The notes: generated by a model not told the origin, from the sequence alone. A stretch of DNA of 64,000 bases from Epiperipatus broadwayi (GCA_028023455.1 JAQFVV010012394.1:24997053-25061052); one strand, 5' to 3'. Positions 10,320-21,785 are shown, counted from the stretch's first letter. Program-made: numbers and translations.

Positions 10320-12224
10320 TAATGAAAAGTTTAAATTTATTTCATTGTCATCTTTACTGAAAACAGTATCTCTCATGTCTGTTTTGTACAAATCTGTATC
10401 ATATATCTTAGTCATATACATATCCATCAACTATATTTTATTTTTTGCAATCTATGGCTATTTTTTTCTATTTTCATTAATATTTTATATTGCACTAAAT
10501 TGGAAAAAATTTTTTTTCTTCTTTAGTTATCATTATGTATAGAAATATATACATATACTCTGAAATATACACATATTGCTGAAAAAAATGTTGTCTTTCA
10601 TCTTGTCATCTTTTCTCTTTGCTCTTTTATATTATTTATTATTATTTTTTGCAATTATTTTGTAATTAATTTCATTTTTATAATGAATTACAATTTATTA
10701 AAGTTCTGTTTATATAATATATGATATACACTACCTAATATCTGATATACAATACTTATTGTGAAATATTATTTCTTTTTTACATTAAAACTAAGCATAT
10801 GTGCAGCAGATGGCTGTGTAGAAAGGCAAGATCTGGGTCAGCTGGCAAAAATGAAATTCTTCAGTGTGTCTCATTTTTAATGCTTTGTAATTAAGAATTA
10901 TCTCAGGAAAATGATGTTGTATACCTTTTTAAAAAAAATTTCATAAGGAATCTGATTAAGCTGTCTAGAAAAGTGTCAGATTAAAATTTAACTCTCAGAA
11001 TTGAGAATTTGTGAACCTATAACAAAATAAGCATTTGTAAAAGTGTTAAAAATTCATTTTTCTAATATGGTGTAATAACTATATTTTATCATCATTATGA
11101 CATCCCATAGTATTTGCTTCTTTTAACCACATACAGCATTTCACATTTAGTGTATTAATTCTGAAAATATTGTATAATTTGTATCTTAATGCAATTGCTT
11201 AAAATTCACAATGACATTACATGTATTTTCAGATTAATTAATTATTGCATATGTTTCATAAAGAAGCTTGTTGCTAACTAATGGAAGACTTTTGATTCCT
11301 CTTTAAGATTTTAAAGGAGAGCAGAACAAATTCCTAATGTCCATTTCATATGTTTTTGAAATTGCAACTATTATTATTGTGTAATTATTCATATAGTAGA
11401 CAACATGGATGGACTGCTCATCAATATGCATTAGTAAACATGGTGATGTTGTATCTGGACTAGGAATAATCTCTAGTTTAATAAATATTAGTAATAATTA
11501 TTAATGTATTTAACGGAACTGGTTGTTGTCATATTATGAGTGCAGTAAATGTGTTATTCGTAAATCAAATCTATTTTGATAACCATTTGTTTATTATATA
11601 TATAATCTGACTATTTTCAATTTTTATATCAAAAATATGAAGACAAAGTTATAACCACGCACATATGCAAAAGTTGCTATCTTCAAACTTTATAGCACAA
11701 TTGAATGAAAACATTTGCTTTTTATATTTGTGTGGTAAGTTTTTATTTATTTTTTTAAAGCTCTTTGGACGGTTGAGAACGCTTCATAAAAAAGATAATG
11801 TTGTTTATTTTATAAAGATCTAGTATTTTTTCCAGTTTTTTTTTTAAAGCTATGTATAAAATAAATATTATTTTTATAGAATTCTTTTTTGATTGAGATA
11901 TTCCAGGAATAGCTGGAAGCTATTTAAAGAGACTTTAAAAAAAAAAAAACATTTTAGTTAAATTATTCATTAACAAATATGCAGTTTTATTTGACTTCAG
12001 TAGCAGGTTTGAACTTTGCAGAGAGACTCTGTGTGTGTTTGTATAATAGGCAATTTTCTTCATGGGTCTCATATGCTGAAACCACCCTAATAAATTTATG
12101 TCGCCATTTTGTCTTTAATTTTGTTTTAACTAAAAACATCATTAATGCATATGAACAATTAAAAAAATGAATGTATATTCAATATCTGATGAAATTCATT
12201 TAGTTGGGACTAATAGAACAATCA
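10320..12224. other. Long A+T-rich stretch without recognised features
   Basis: Frames at 10,345-10,542 and 11,979-12,170 are short, low-complexity and without motifs. No family repeat was identified. Confidence 0.45.
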
Positions 12225-12470
12225 CACATTACTGATGTCATTAAAAGAATTGAGACTGAAGTAAAGCTGGGCTGGACATGTTGCTAGTAGAGATGATAAT
12301 AAATAGGCTGTTGAATCCTTAAGCTGGATTCCAAGAGATTTTAAAAGACTTAGAAAGAGACCAAAAGTGAGATGAGTGATTGAAATAAAGAAGTTTTTTA
12401 GTATACTGTAGATAAAGGATCTTTATTCTGCAGTAAGTCGTAGTGATTGAAAATAATGAAGGTGAATAGA
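12225..12470 (+). pseudogene. RTE-type LINE 3' fragment
   Basis: Matches the C-terminal tail of the local RTE family: ATTACTGATGTCATTAAAAG, then AAGCTGGGCTGGACATGTTG (product KLGWTC, family KLRWAGHI), then CTGGATTCCAAGAGATTTTA (W.PRD). 5'-truncated and broken, ending without a clear GAT tail. Confidence 0.65.
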
Positions 12471-12653
12471 AATTAGCATAATATATAGTTACTATTTTAG
12501 TATATTTGTAAATAGTATAATAATTAAAATACTACTTTAGTGAAACATATGTAACAATGAAATTAAATCATAGTGTCTTTAATATTGAGTTCTACAGTCT
12601 CATAAGTGATCAATCAGTAAAAAGATAATAAACCAACTTCTATCTCATTAGAT

Positions 12654-12800
12654 ACATATTGTCAGAATAACCTGGTTGGATTATCTGAATTTTCCACCAG
12701 GGATGATTGCACAACTTTGTATTTAAATAACATTGATTTTAAACTTGTTGGTATCAAATCTTGAATATATTCATAATCAAATGCATACATATATGGTATT
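12654..12800. repeat. 147-bp direct repeat, left copy
   Basis: Begins ACATATTGTCAGAATAACC and ends ATACATATATGGTATT. The right copy at 13,190-13,336 is the same length with only a handful of substitutions. The two bracket a 389-bp tRNA-like insert. Confidence 0.9.
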
Positions 12801-13189
12801 TTTCTGAAGGTTTGTGATGATGGTGTTCTAGCTGTATTTTATATTGGACTTTTCCATCTCTAATATGGGTTGTTGTTTTTTAAAAAATTTTTTTTTTTTT
12901 ATTAATTCTCAAACTCATTTTAAAAAACAAAAATTTACACCATTTTTAAAAACAAAAAAAAATTATAAAACAAAAAATATTATAATAACTTTTTAATATC
13001 AAACAAAAAAAAATAGTATATAAAAAAAAAATAATTTGAGGTGTTTTTCTTCCCCCTCTCTTGGGCTGGCCTGACCAGTGACAGTTCTAGCATGGGATTT
13101 GAACCTGGGTCCTTAGATTCTTGATAATTGAACTTTAAGGTAACGCTCTAACCAACTGGTTAGAGCATTACCTTAAAGTTCAGAGCGTT
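12801..13189. repeat. tRNA-like composite repeat B, copy 3 (insert between duplications)
   Basis: The left edge TTTCTGAAGGTTTGTGATGA followed by TTTTATATTGGACTTTTCCA is the terminal sequence also seen, inverted, at the right end of the 17.4-kb copy. The middle is A/T homopolymer-rich. The right part holds a minus-strand tRNA-like head (GGATTTGAACCTGGGTCC, then CTTTAAGGTAACGCTCTAAC) and then the start of the same head in the plus sense, giving a hairpin centred near 13,156. Confidence 0.65.
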
Positions 13190-13336
13190 ACATATTATCA
13201 GAATAACCTGGTTGGATTATTTGAATTTTCTGCCAGCGATGATTGTACAACTTTGTATTTAAATAACATTGATTTTAAACTTGTTGGTATCAAAGCTCGA
13301 ATATATTCATAATCAAATGCATACATATATGGTATT
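13190..13336. repeat. 147-bp direct repeat, right copy
   Basis: Starts ACATATTATCAGAATAACC and ends CATACATATATGGTATT. Partner of 12,654-12,800. Confidence 0.9.
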
Positions 13337-13680
13337 GAATCTTTTAATGCCATACTGTAAACAGGTCTCAATGGATCAGTTGATATTGTTTCGGTTATAC
13401 TGTTAGATAACTTTTGGTATATTGGGAATACTCTGAATTAATTTGGTCACATGTCTCTGCAGCTTAATAATTAATTATTGCATAAGTATTTTCAAAATGT
13501 GATTTATAATATTCCACTAAGTGTTGTAATGTGGCAGAAAATAATTTCAAGCTATTGGAGTGCTGCATTAAAATATTTAATACTATAGATAGTATGTAAA
13601 TAATTTTATGGCTTATGGACTATTTTAATTCTAAGAATATAAATCCATTCTCAGAACAAATAAATTCAAATAGTTTGCTA
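13337..13680. other. A+T-rich spacer, nothing recognised
   Basis: No open frame or family repeat. Confidence 0.45.
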
Positions 13681-13836
13681 AGATAATTCACAAGTAAGAT
13701 TCTTAAAGAATCATTTAAATAAACTTACAAGCGATGCTCGCCTTTTATTTTATTTTGGTACTGATATAACAAAAGGTGGGCATTATTTGCAAGTTCATTT
13801 AAATATTTCTTTAGGAATCTTGCTTATGAATTATTT
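13681..13836. repeat. Foldback repeat H
   Basis: Left arm AGATAATTCACAAGTAAGAT onward (about 65 bases) pairs with the right arm ending TTGCTTATGAATTATT. The centre contains CTGATATAAC. A half-copy (AAATAAACTTGCAAATAAAG) occurs near 47,620. Confidence 0.7.
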
Positions 13837-13919
13837 TTTAAAAAATACTTGTATTATTTGTTTCTTGAATGGATCTGCATGTATGTATGTATTTACTTGA
13901 TTATGAATGTACTTAAATA

Positions 13920-14245
13920 AAATCACTAAAACATCATATGAACACCATTTCCTATGCTTACACAAGCTGTTTAAACATTAGCAAACTCTCCATGCCTGTA
14001 GTGCCATCTGGTGCAAGTCTTAGTAATCAATAAATGCAATAAGGTTTGTGCATAAAATCTCCATCTATATCCCCAGAATAATTTCTATCTTGTTTTCATT
14101 AGTGAGGAGCTTTGGATATGAGAGCACTGGACCTAGAGATGCACAAAGTGCACAAACCTTCTTGCATCCGTTGATCACTAAGGCTTGCACTGAGTGGCAT
14201 TACTGTATGAAGAGTGTGCTAATGCCAGGTTATCATTTCCAGCAA
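13920..14245. repeat. Foldback/retrozyme-like repeat C, copy 2
   Basis: Left arm CTCCATGCCTGTAGTGCCAT with GTGCAAGTCTTAGTAATCAA. Right arm CACTAAGGCTTGCACTGAGT with GGCATTACTGTATGAAGAGT. The arms are inverted copies of about 75-80 bases. The centre carries a degraded minus-strand hammerhead-like core (CTAATGA, GAAA, then CTGGGGATA). Confidence 0.65.
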
Positions 14246-14349
14246 AGATTTTATCTGGTGATTGCAGATTATTCTGAAAAAAATGATAGAAATAGTGGGA
14301 AAGGAAGTTTATTATTCTTTTTATTGGACAATAGCTTACAAGAATGTTA

Positions 14350-14660
14350 ATCTTATATCAGCCATATCTTATATCAACAATAATGTACCTTTGTGTCATA
14401 TAATGTGAAGCAGCATCTTTTTCCAGAATCTTTTATAAATAATGATGAACTCTTATAAATTCAGTGTGAAACAACAGTTATGAAGTCTAAAAACATCTGA
14501 TGAGAAGCATTTTTTAGCAGGATTATGAACTCTTATGACATTCAGTACAAAACATCTTGTATCACCAATGATAAATTCTTATGGTATCTTATATGAAGTA
14601 TCTTATATCAGTAATAATGAATTCTCATCTGGTATAAAGCATCTTGTATCTGTTAAGACC
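14350..14660. repeat. Degenerate minisatellite, unit about 45-60 bases
   Basis: Repeated variants of CATCTTGTATCACCAATGAT, AAATTCTTATG and ATTCAGTACAAAAC, about five imperfect copies with variable spacing. Confidence 0.65.
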
Positions 14661-15294
14661 TTTTCCCTGCTTTCTTGACCTTCATACATAAGATTTCTTT
14701 TCTATATTAGTGTTAACTTACACAGAATAGGCAGTTTTTTCCTATACTTAGCTCCTTTTTTTATTACAATATTATAATTTAATAACATCAGCAACTTAAA
14801 TTGCAAAATTGCTGAAACTTAATATAAATTAACAAATTAATACAAAATAAATAGTTTAACAACAAATTTGTTTCTCAGTTTAATCTGTTATCATAAGAAT
14901 AGTGAGTATCATTAGATATTTTTATTATGCTACTGATAAACTATATTTTTAAATATTTGTTGAAGAATAAATAAACGATAGAGTTATCCATTATTTACTT
15001 AAGAATTGCTCTCTATATTTAATCTTCTGTGTCTTTCATATAATAAATATTGATTTTTATCATTATCAAACTGTTACACTTTGCTTACCTAATAATTTGC
15101 ATAATGAAATAAGAATCATTTGATCTAGACACTAAAGGCTATTTGGTTAGTTCACAAAAATAAAATTGAGCTAGCATAGAGATTTGTACAATTTTTTTAT
15201 AACTTTGTGACCATGTAATTTTCTTAAGTGCACATACATGCTTAAGTATCATAGTTTCCATAGTATAATATCACATTTAACATGGATTATTACT
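14661..15294. other. A+T-rich spacer, nothing recognised
   Basis: No gene or family repeat seen. Confidence 0.45.
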
Positions 15295-15595
15295 ATGGGT
15301 AAGAGAACAAACAGATGTTACTGACCTCATTGAAAGAAAAGACTGAAGTGGCATTGGATTGAACATATTGCTAGAAGATAATAGATGGACAATTGAAATT
15401 TTAAACTGGATTTCAAGAGATTGTAAAAGACCCAAAAAGAGACCCATATGAGGTGGATGAAATAAGAAAGTGTGCAGGGGTGATATGGAGAAGAGAAGCT
15501 AAAGATCAGAGAAGAAGGATTGAACTTGGAGAGACCTTCATCCTGCAGCAGATTGATAAGGGTTGATGATGATGATTGGAAGTTAGCAACAGAAA
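15295..15595 (+). pseudogene. RTE-type LINE 3' end
   Basis: One of the best-preserved tails. It reads as RTE C-terminal sequence: RENKQMLLTSLKEK, then GLNILLEDN.WTIEILNW, W.DEIRKCAGVIWRREAKDQ and IELGETFILQQIDKG, then a stop and GATGATGATGATT. RTE-type LINEs characteristically have a short 3' UTR and a microsatellite tail, as here. 5'-truncated to the last roughly 95 codons. Confidence 0.75.
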
Positions 15596-15844
15596 GTTTC
15601 CTTACCAAAATTCCTTATTTTGACTGCATTCATTTTTAATACTAGTTTCCAATTATTTTCTTTCATTTCCAAATTGACATATTAGATGACTGCTAATTGC
15701 TTTCATGATAATATATACAAACATTTATTATGGACTCTCACACATCCTTTTATGCCGTTTTTCAACATTAAACTGTCTGGCTGGTCTAATTATTGTATGT
15801 AACATTACTGTTATATGTATGAGAACAATAAAATATATACTAAA

Positions 15845-16110
15845 GGATATATAAGTAAAAATAAAATACAATCACTTGGACTACACAGCCGGTTTCAACC
15901 AGAGAACTGGTTCTCATCAAAAAACACAGTTCAATGATTAAAATAGATTAGTAATTGATTGGTTAAACTCTTTATAAAATATATATTAACTTATAAATGT
16001 TTTGTTTTATCAGATATGTAAATAATTTTGAATGTATAATTTTTGAATAACATTATTTAGCCGTATTTACTGATGAAAACTAATCTTCTGATTGAAATAT
16101 TAAAGCAGTC
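15845..16110. repeat. Repeat F (ribozyme-like core), inverted pair
   Basis: Minus-strand core at about 15,873-15,921: TTGATGA, perfect 6-bp stem AACCAG/CTGGTT with TTCT loop, GAAA, then GTCCAAGTG. A second, weaker plus-strand core lies at about 16,068-16,100 (CTGATGA, AAACTAATC, CTGATTGAAA). Related copies at 20.8 and 21.7 kb. Confidence 0.5.
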
Positions 16111-16214
16111 ATGTAGATCAAGTAATTAGCTCCCTGAGATATAATCTCAGGCATATTAATTTTAAGTTGTTATATATATATATATATGTTAAGATTTAAA
16201 AATAGTATGACAGG

Positions 16215-16360
16215 GATATGTGTAAATGCCCTACGTGGCTTAGTGCTGCTATAGAGTTTCACTCTCTGGAATGTAAGTTCCTTAGATCAATTCCATTGTT
16301 CCCATTTGCAGTATTCAAACTTCTTATGAATTCTCGAATAGGGAAATCATTTGGTTTTTT
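16215..16360 (+). repeat. tRNA-Lys-like SINE (family A)
   Basis: Head CCCTACGTGGCTTAGTGC, a middle TAGAGTTTCACTCTCTGGAA, and tail CAAACTTCTTATGAATTC followed by AAATCATTTGGTT. Confidence 0.6.
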
Positions 16361-17395
16361 TTTTTTATGTGTATATTATATTTTTTCAAGAGTTTTGATT
16401 TTCTTTTCTTTTTACTCTTTTAAGTAGAATCATGCATTTTGTCAACATGTTGATATTTGGGTGGAAGAGGTATTTTGTTGTATTTAAGGGTCATTTGATA
16501 AGTTCCTAATCTATGATGAAATTTTGTAGAAAGTGAAATAGATGCTGGCTTTCTGTATACATTTGATATGAATGACTACCTAATAATCCATGTACTTGTT
16601 TCATTTTGGATTGATGAACCAATTTTGATATACATATATTAATTCTACCATCTCCATGCACTCATTTTGCTTACTGATAGGGTTTATTATTCCATTATCT
16701 TTTTTATAACTACATTATGCAATTCCTTTTTTTATATAATTATTTTTGCTGATGTCTAAATGTGCACATTTTAAATATTAAATTGTATTTTAAATTGGTG
16801 TGAACTCATTTTAAACTTACCCTCAAATAATGGACTTGTTCAAACTATCATATTATCAAGATTGGATTGAACATACAGAACAAGTGATCAATGAAAATAA
16901 TAAAAGTAAATAAATAAGCAGTGGCATAAACAAGCTAATTGGAGAGCTAGACTAATGAACCTGATTGTTTTCTGCAAGTAAATAGATCTGGTTATATATT
17001 GATTGTCTGTTAGAGAGGGTATTGAGACAATCTATAATGACTCTCAGATAATTGTAAACCCATTGTCCACTATTGGATTAAATGCAGTGAGACATGCTCA
17101 ATTCTGAAATAGGAAGCTACTCACTACTGATATCATCATATTTGCACAAGAGATAATCCACTCCTGTTTTGAAAAGGTTAGGATTTGAAAGAGGAATTTC
17201 TGCATAACTTTCCAAGCATTAGTTATAACATTACAACTAACATTTGAATCTGCCAGCCATATTGAAAGTGAACTTCTGAATTTAAATTGTTTTATATGTA
17301 TACATCTTGATATATAAATTCCTATAATAATGATCTTCATTATTATTTATTGAATTGTGGAGCATTATACTGAAAACAATACAGATATAAAAACA
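16361..17395. other. A+T-rich spacer, nothing recognised
   Basis: The minus frame at 17,098-17,340 has no motif I recognise and is probably chance. Confidence 0.4.
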
Positions 17396-17700
17396 ATATA
17401 AGTTAAATTGTATTTTTATATTGGACTATTTTCATCATCTAATATAAGTATTGAATGTCTTTAGAAATATGGCTCAGTTAGTTAAAGTGTTACCTTAAAA
17501 TTCAATACTCAAGAATCTAAAAGTCCAGGTTCGAATGTGCATATTACTAACATGTTTGGTGTGTTATTACTAACAGTTGAATGTATTTGGAATATTTAAT
17601 ATAAAGTTAAATTTTTCTAAAAATATGATGGAAATAGTCCAATATAAAAATACAACTAGAATATCACCATCACAAAACTTCAGAAAAACATAAATTAAAT
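17396..17700 (+). repeat. tRNA-like composite repeat B, copy 4, with terminal inverted repeats
   Basis: The left end TTTTTATATTGGACTATTTT and right end GGAAATAGTCCAATATAAAA are inverted repeats. Between them lies a plus-strand tRNA-like head (ATGGCTCAGTTAGTTAAAGT A-box-like; CCAGGTTCGAATG B-box-like, with an unusually long gap between boxes) and the body GTGTTATTACTAACAGTTGA. Best single copy for defining the family. Confidence 0.7.
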
Positions 17701-18560
17701 GTATGTACAGTATTGTATAGGGTTTATTATTCTCGATAGTTTCATTTATCCACTGGCAAAAAAGGTAGAGGTTGTTGTATTGTAAATTATAATAACTAAT
17801 AAAGAACTTAATTTCAAACTGAAATATATAATAATTTGCATCTATTGAATTAACAATCGATCCCTTACACTAAACATTTCTTTTTTAAAATGTACAGTAT
17901 AAATAAATGTTTTTAACACACACATGCATATACTTTAATTAAAGATAAAAACATATTTATGTAAAACAGCCAGACCCAACCTATTCTTAATAAATAATGT
18001 TTATGAATTATTTTATTATTCTCTAAGTTGAATAATACTTGGATAAGAAATACTGAGTCATTCTTAAGATACGTCGCTTATTTTCCCGCCTTTCACTTCA
18101 ATTAAAATTTTGCTTTCTCTGAATATAAAGTAAGTTGCTCTGCTGGGCCTCATAAATTTTTATTGCCAGCGTTTTTATTTTTTCCAATTGTATGTTTTAA
18201 TTAGTAATTCATATACTAACAGTCATTTGCATTTTAATGAGTAATGTTAACAATTTACTTGTCTGCCTCGAATATCTATTAAAATACAATTGATTTAACA
18301 AACGTGAAATGGTTTTTATGTATACGTATTAGTACTTTATACATAGTATTTTCACTATTTACGTAGCAACAGTTGAAATAAAGAAATCTGTATTTAAATT
18401 CTCGTTCATTATTATTCTATTTTGTAAAATTAGTTTTTGTTTACATTAATGCAAATTATATACATTATTGTAAGAAATGAAATACTGACATATATTAAGT
18501 ATATAGATCATGCTTTATTTAAAGTTCAGTGCAAACCATACCTAATAGTTCATAAAGGAA
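17701..18560. other. Repeat-free segment, possible conserved non-coding element
   Basis: No match to any local repeat family. The stretch 18,050-18,320 is slightly richer in G+C and holds CATAAATTTTTATTG, TTTTAATTAGTAATTCATAT and a perfect octamer ATTTGCAT followed by TTTAATGAG. These resemble homeodomain/POU sites, but such words are common in A+T-rich DNA. Confidence 0.3.
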
Positions 18561-19057
18561 ACATGTAACCATTAGTCCCCCACTCCACTTATTCCCTGCC
18601 ATATGTTTCCAACTTTCCCGTGGATATCTGAAAGTGTAAATAATAACAAACCCTACCCATGGGTTAAACATACAGGACTGGCCTGGCACTGTAGGCATAC
18701 TAGGCGGTCACATAGAATGCAAAAATTTAGAGATGCCACAATCAGTTTCGATTAAAGAAAAATATTTTAATTAGACATACATACATTTAAAGATGTTATG
18801 TAGGTATGCAAATTATTTTTTTATTTATTATTTCATTATGATTTAATTTATGCATAATTTTATAATAAAAAAAATATTAGGAATATATATATTAAATGGG
18901 GGAACCAAGATTGAAATCTACTTAGGTTGCCCAATACTCTATGTCTGGCTCTTTTAATACATATGCCTTCAAAATGTATGCATTCAAATATCAAAAAAAT
19001 AATAATTTATTAAGATAATAACAATTACTCAAAGCTTTAATAGGTTTATAAATGTAT
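18561..19057. other. Spacer, nothing recognised
   Basis: A moderate-G+C patch around 18,570-18,720 has no open frame or family match. Confidence 0.4.
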
Positions 19058-19352
19058 TAAACCACTAAACATCACATGATCACCATCTCATACTAGCACA
19101 TAATTGTTGTAAACAAAGGCAAAACTCTCCATACAGTAATGCCACCTTGTGCTAACAAGAGTAATCCTAAAATCTAGGTGCAGGGCTCTCAGATCCAAGG
19201 CTCCTCACTGATGATGGCCAGAAACTAGTCTGGGGATATTGGATGAGTAGGCACTAGATAGGGATTTTATGCACAAGCCTTCTGGCATCCATTGATTGCT
19301 CTTGTTAGCACAAGGTAGCACTACTGTATGAAGAGTTTTGCCTTTGTTTATA
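19058..19352. repeat. Foldback/retrozyme-like repeat C, copy 3
   Basis: Cleanest terminal inverted repeats of the family, about 50 bases: left TAAACAAAGGCAAAACTCTC (from about 19,113), CATACAGTAATGCCACCTTG, TGCTAACAAGAG; right is the complement ending CTTTGTTTA near 19,350. The centre has CTCACTGATGATGGCCAGAA, a shortened hammerhead-like core whose stem II is deleted, and ACTAGTCTGGGGATATTGG. Confidence 0.75.
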
Positions 19353-19360
19353 AATGTACA

Positions 19361-19744
19361 TGATAACAATCAATCCTTAAGCTACCAACAATCTCAACTT
19401 GTAGTCAAGGCAACTTCCTTTAACAATAAAGGTGATATCATCTTTATCTATGGCCTTATATGTTTATATAGACATTAAAGATTGCAACTTGACTAAGGAG
19501 TATGAGATTAATAAGGCAAAGAAGTTTAAACAAATCTCTTTAATCAGGCAAATATAACATGTTCTGAAAGCAGACTAAATCATTTATAACTTCCTGATTA
19601 TAACTCTTTTGTCAAATTGCAATCTTTAGTATCTATACGAACACACAAAACCATAAATAAAATTGGTACCATCTTTATTGTTAAAGGAGATTGCCTTGAC
19701 TACAAGTTGAGATTGTTGGAAGTTTTAGGGGTTGATTGTTATCA
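19361..19744. repeat. Foldback MITE-like element E, complete copy
   Basis: Long terminal inverted repeats: left TGATAACAATCAATCCTTAA, CAATCTCAACTTGTAGTCAA, TTAACAATAAAGG; right is the complement ending GGGGTTGATTGTTATCA. Total 384 bases, no coding capacity. It directly abuts repeat C copy 3. Confidence 0.75.
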
Positions 19745-20694
19745 ACAAAAATAATTAACAAAAAACTGATTAAAACAGTAAAATTATACTGTAATAAATA
19801 ATGCAGAAAAAGTGAGAGGTCAACAGCATAATAGCTGAATATACCAGATGAAAATGGCAGAATGAAAAAGACCATATTAAAACACTCATACAAGTGTGCA
19901 TGCATATAAAATTTATGAATTCAACTTACCACCAATATCTAATTTTTTTTTATTTAAATCATTATTTACTCAAACTATGAATAGTAAGAATGTGACTATG
20001 TAATGACTACTATATAAGAATAGCCAATACCCATTTACTGACCAAATTTGAAAAACTAGCTGGATTGATCATAAACCAGATAACTAATTGAAAGTCTCTA
20101 AGGCTGTTTGGAATTTGACAAACTATATCTGGATTTTAAACCTGAATTGTATACACAGAAGGCAGATGCATATTATTACCCATAAAGCCCTTCTATATAT
20201 ATATGCATACATAAATTTTCAAGTTTTGTTTTATTTTTTATCAATGCATTCCTCGTCTCAGCTCTACCATATCATAAACATTCACTAACATACACTACCT
20301 CTCTCACTATGCATTTATTACACAAACAACTTTTACTCATCAGATCCATTCAGCTTTTTTTTCTTTTCACTAATAAAAAAATGGGACCTAGTAAAGGTTG
20401 CAAATGCATGCCTTTTCATTTAAAACAAATGATTTATGAGTAGTAAAATCTATTTTGAATCCCTAGTGTTAATTTTGTGGAGATGATAATAGAAGTGATT
20501 GATGATTTGAGAGTTGTGATATTACAGAATGATTTATCTTCCACAATAAATAGAAAGCAAAGGGAAAGTTTTTTATTTTTAAATTCAAGATTTTTTACTC
20601 ACATGGAATGAACTTAGACATATGCACTATCACATCTTTAAATTACCTAGTTTTATAATGCATTCTTTTATTACCTTTGTATATTTACATTTAC
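19745..20694. other. A+T-rich spacer, nothing recognised
   Basis: Short frames at 19,681-19,905 (-) and 20,088-20,288 (+) have no motifs. The first overlaps the repeat E arm and is an artefact. Confidence 0.45.
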
Positions 20695-20925
20695 ACTAGA
20701 ATAAATTTCTATTGGTTGGTTAAATTTTCTTTTATAAAATCTTTTAACCAGTAAGGATTTTTGTGAAATATGTTGCATATGACTTGTATTTTCACACCGC
20801 CATTTTATAGTATTCTTTCTTGCTGATGAAAACCAGTTCTCTGATTGAAATATAAAAGTATTTTTACATTTAAGTAATTTTACTTGTATATTATTTTATT
20901 TTTTGTATATTTACATTTATATATG
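20695..20925 (+). repeat. Repeat F, copy 1
   Basis: TTGGTTGGTTAAATTTTCTT, then CTTGCTGATGAAAACCAG, TTCTCTGATTGAAA (20,823-20,850), ending ATTTTACTTGTATATTATTT. Shares the CTGATGA-stem-GAAA layout with the other F copies. Confidence 0.6.
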
Positions 20926-21104
20926 ACTATGGATATATACGTAGCTTTAAAATTAACATTTAATTATTACTAATATTTTAGTTTGTACTGTCTATAATAT
21001 TTAATTAATATATATATAAGTATATTCAGTTTAGATTTTATTGAACTTTTAAAATGTGTACAGAATAATTTTTGTGTATATATACACACATATATTTGTT
21101 TATT

Positions 21105-21450
21105 TATCATCATCATCATCAACCATTATCAATCCACTGCAGGGTGGTCTCTCAAAGTTCAATCCATTTTTTCCTATCTTTAGCTTCTCTTCTCCACATC
21201 ATCCCTGCACACATTCTTATTTCATCCATCCATCTCACATGTGGTCTCTTTCTGAGTCTTTTACAATCTCTTGGAATCCAATTTAAAATTCAATTGTCCA
21301 TCTATTATCATATCTTCTAGAAATATGTCCAGCCCAACTCCAGTCTTTTAATTTTTTCAATGAGGTCAGTAACATCTGTTTGTTCTCTTATCCATACATT
21401 GCAGTTTTGATCTCTTCTTGTTACTCCCAACATGCATCTTTCCATACTTC
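21105..21450 (-). pseudogene. RTE-type LINE 3' end
   Basis: Minus-strand tail of the local RTE family, starting at the reversed GAT microsatellite (CATCATCATCATCAACC at 21,107). It reads ILQWIDN at the C-terminus, preceded by the TRDHM/RWMDEI region and the VTDLIE-type segment near 21,360. It sits between two repeat F copies. Confidence 0.75.
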
Positions 21451-21539
21451 TTTGAATGGCCATATATGTATATTTTTGTGCATATTTTAAAATTAAGTTT
21501 AAAGGATTTTGTGTAGTTTGATTAGAAAATAATGCAGTT

Positions 21540-21785
21540 TGTTTTTTTAATAGTAAAATAAATTTTCCATTGCTTGGTTAAATTTCCTGTGTAAAATTTT
21601 TTAACCAATAGGGGGATGGGGGTGTCAATTATTTTGCATATGATTTGTAATTTTTGAACACTAACATTTTAGTATGTTTCTTTTCTGATGAAAACCATCC
21701 CTCTAGTTGAAATATAAAAGATAGTACTTTTGCATACAAATAATTTTGTTTGTATTTTATTTGCGTACATATGTATATCAATTTA
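21540..21785 (+). repeat. Repeat F, copy 2
   Basis: CATTGCTTGGTTAAATTTCC, TTTTCTGATGAAAACCAT (core from 21,685), CTAGTTGAAATATAAAAG, ending AATTTTGTTTGTATTTTATT. Confidence 0.6.

Noticed and set aside
12654-13336. 147 bp as a nucleosome-length signature
   Set aside because: The length match is a coincidence with no mechanism supporting it.
15327-15608. 93-codon minus-strand frame
   Set aside because: Antisense shadow of the RTE LINE tail on the plus strand.
20823-20855. C/D-box snoRNA (TGATGA and CTGA boxes) in repeat F
   Set aside because: The boxes are too close together and there is no terminal stem placing C and D boxes. The stem plus GAAA layout fits a hammerhead-like or SINE core better.
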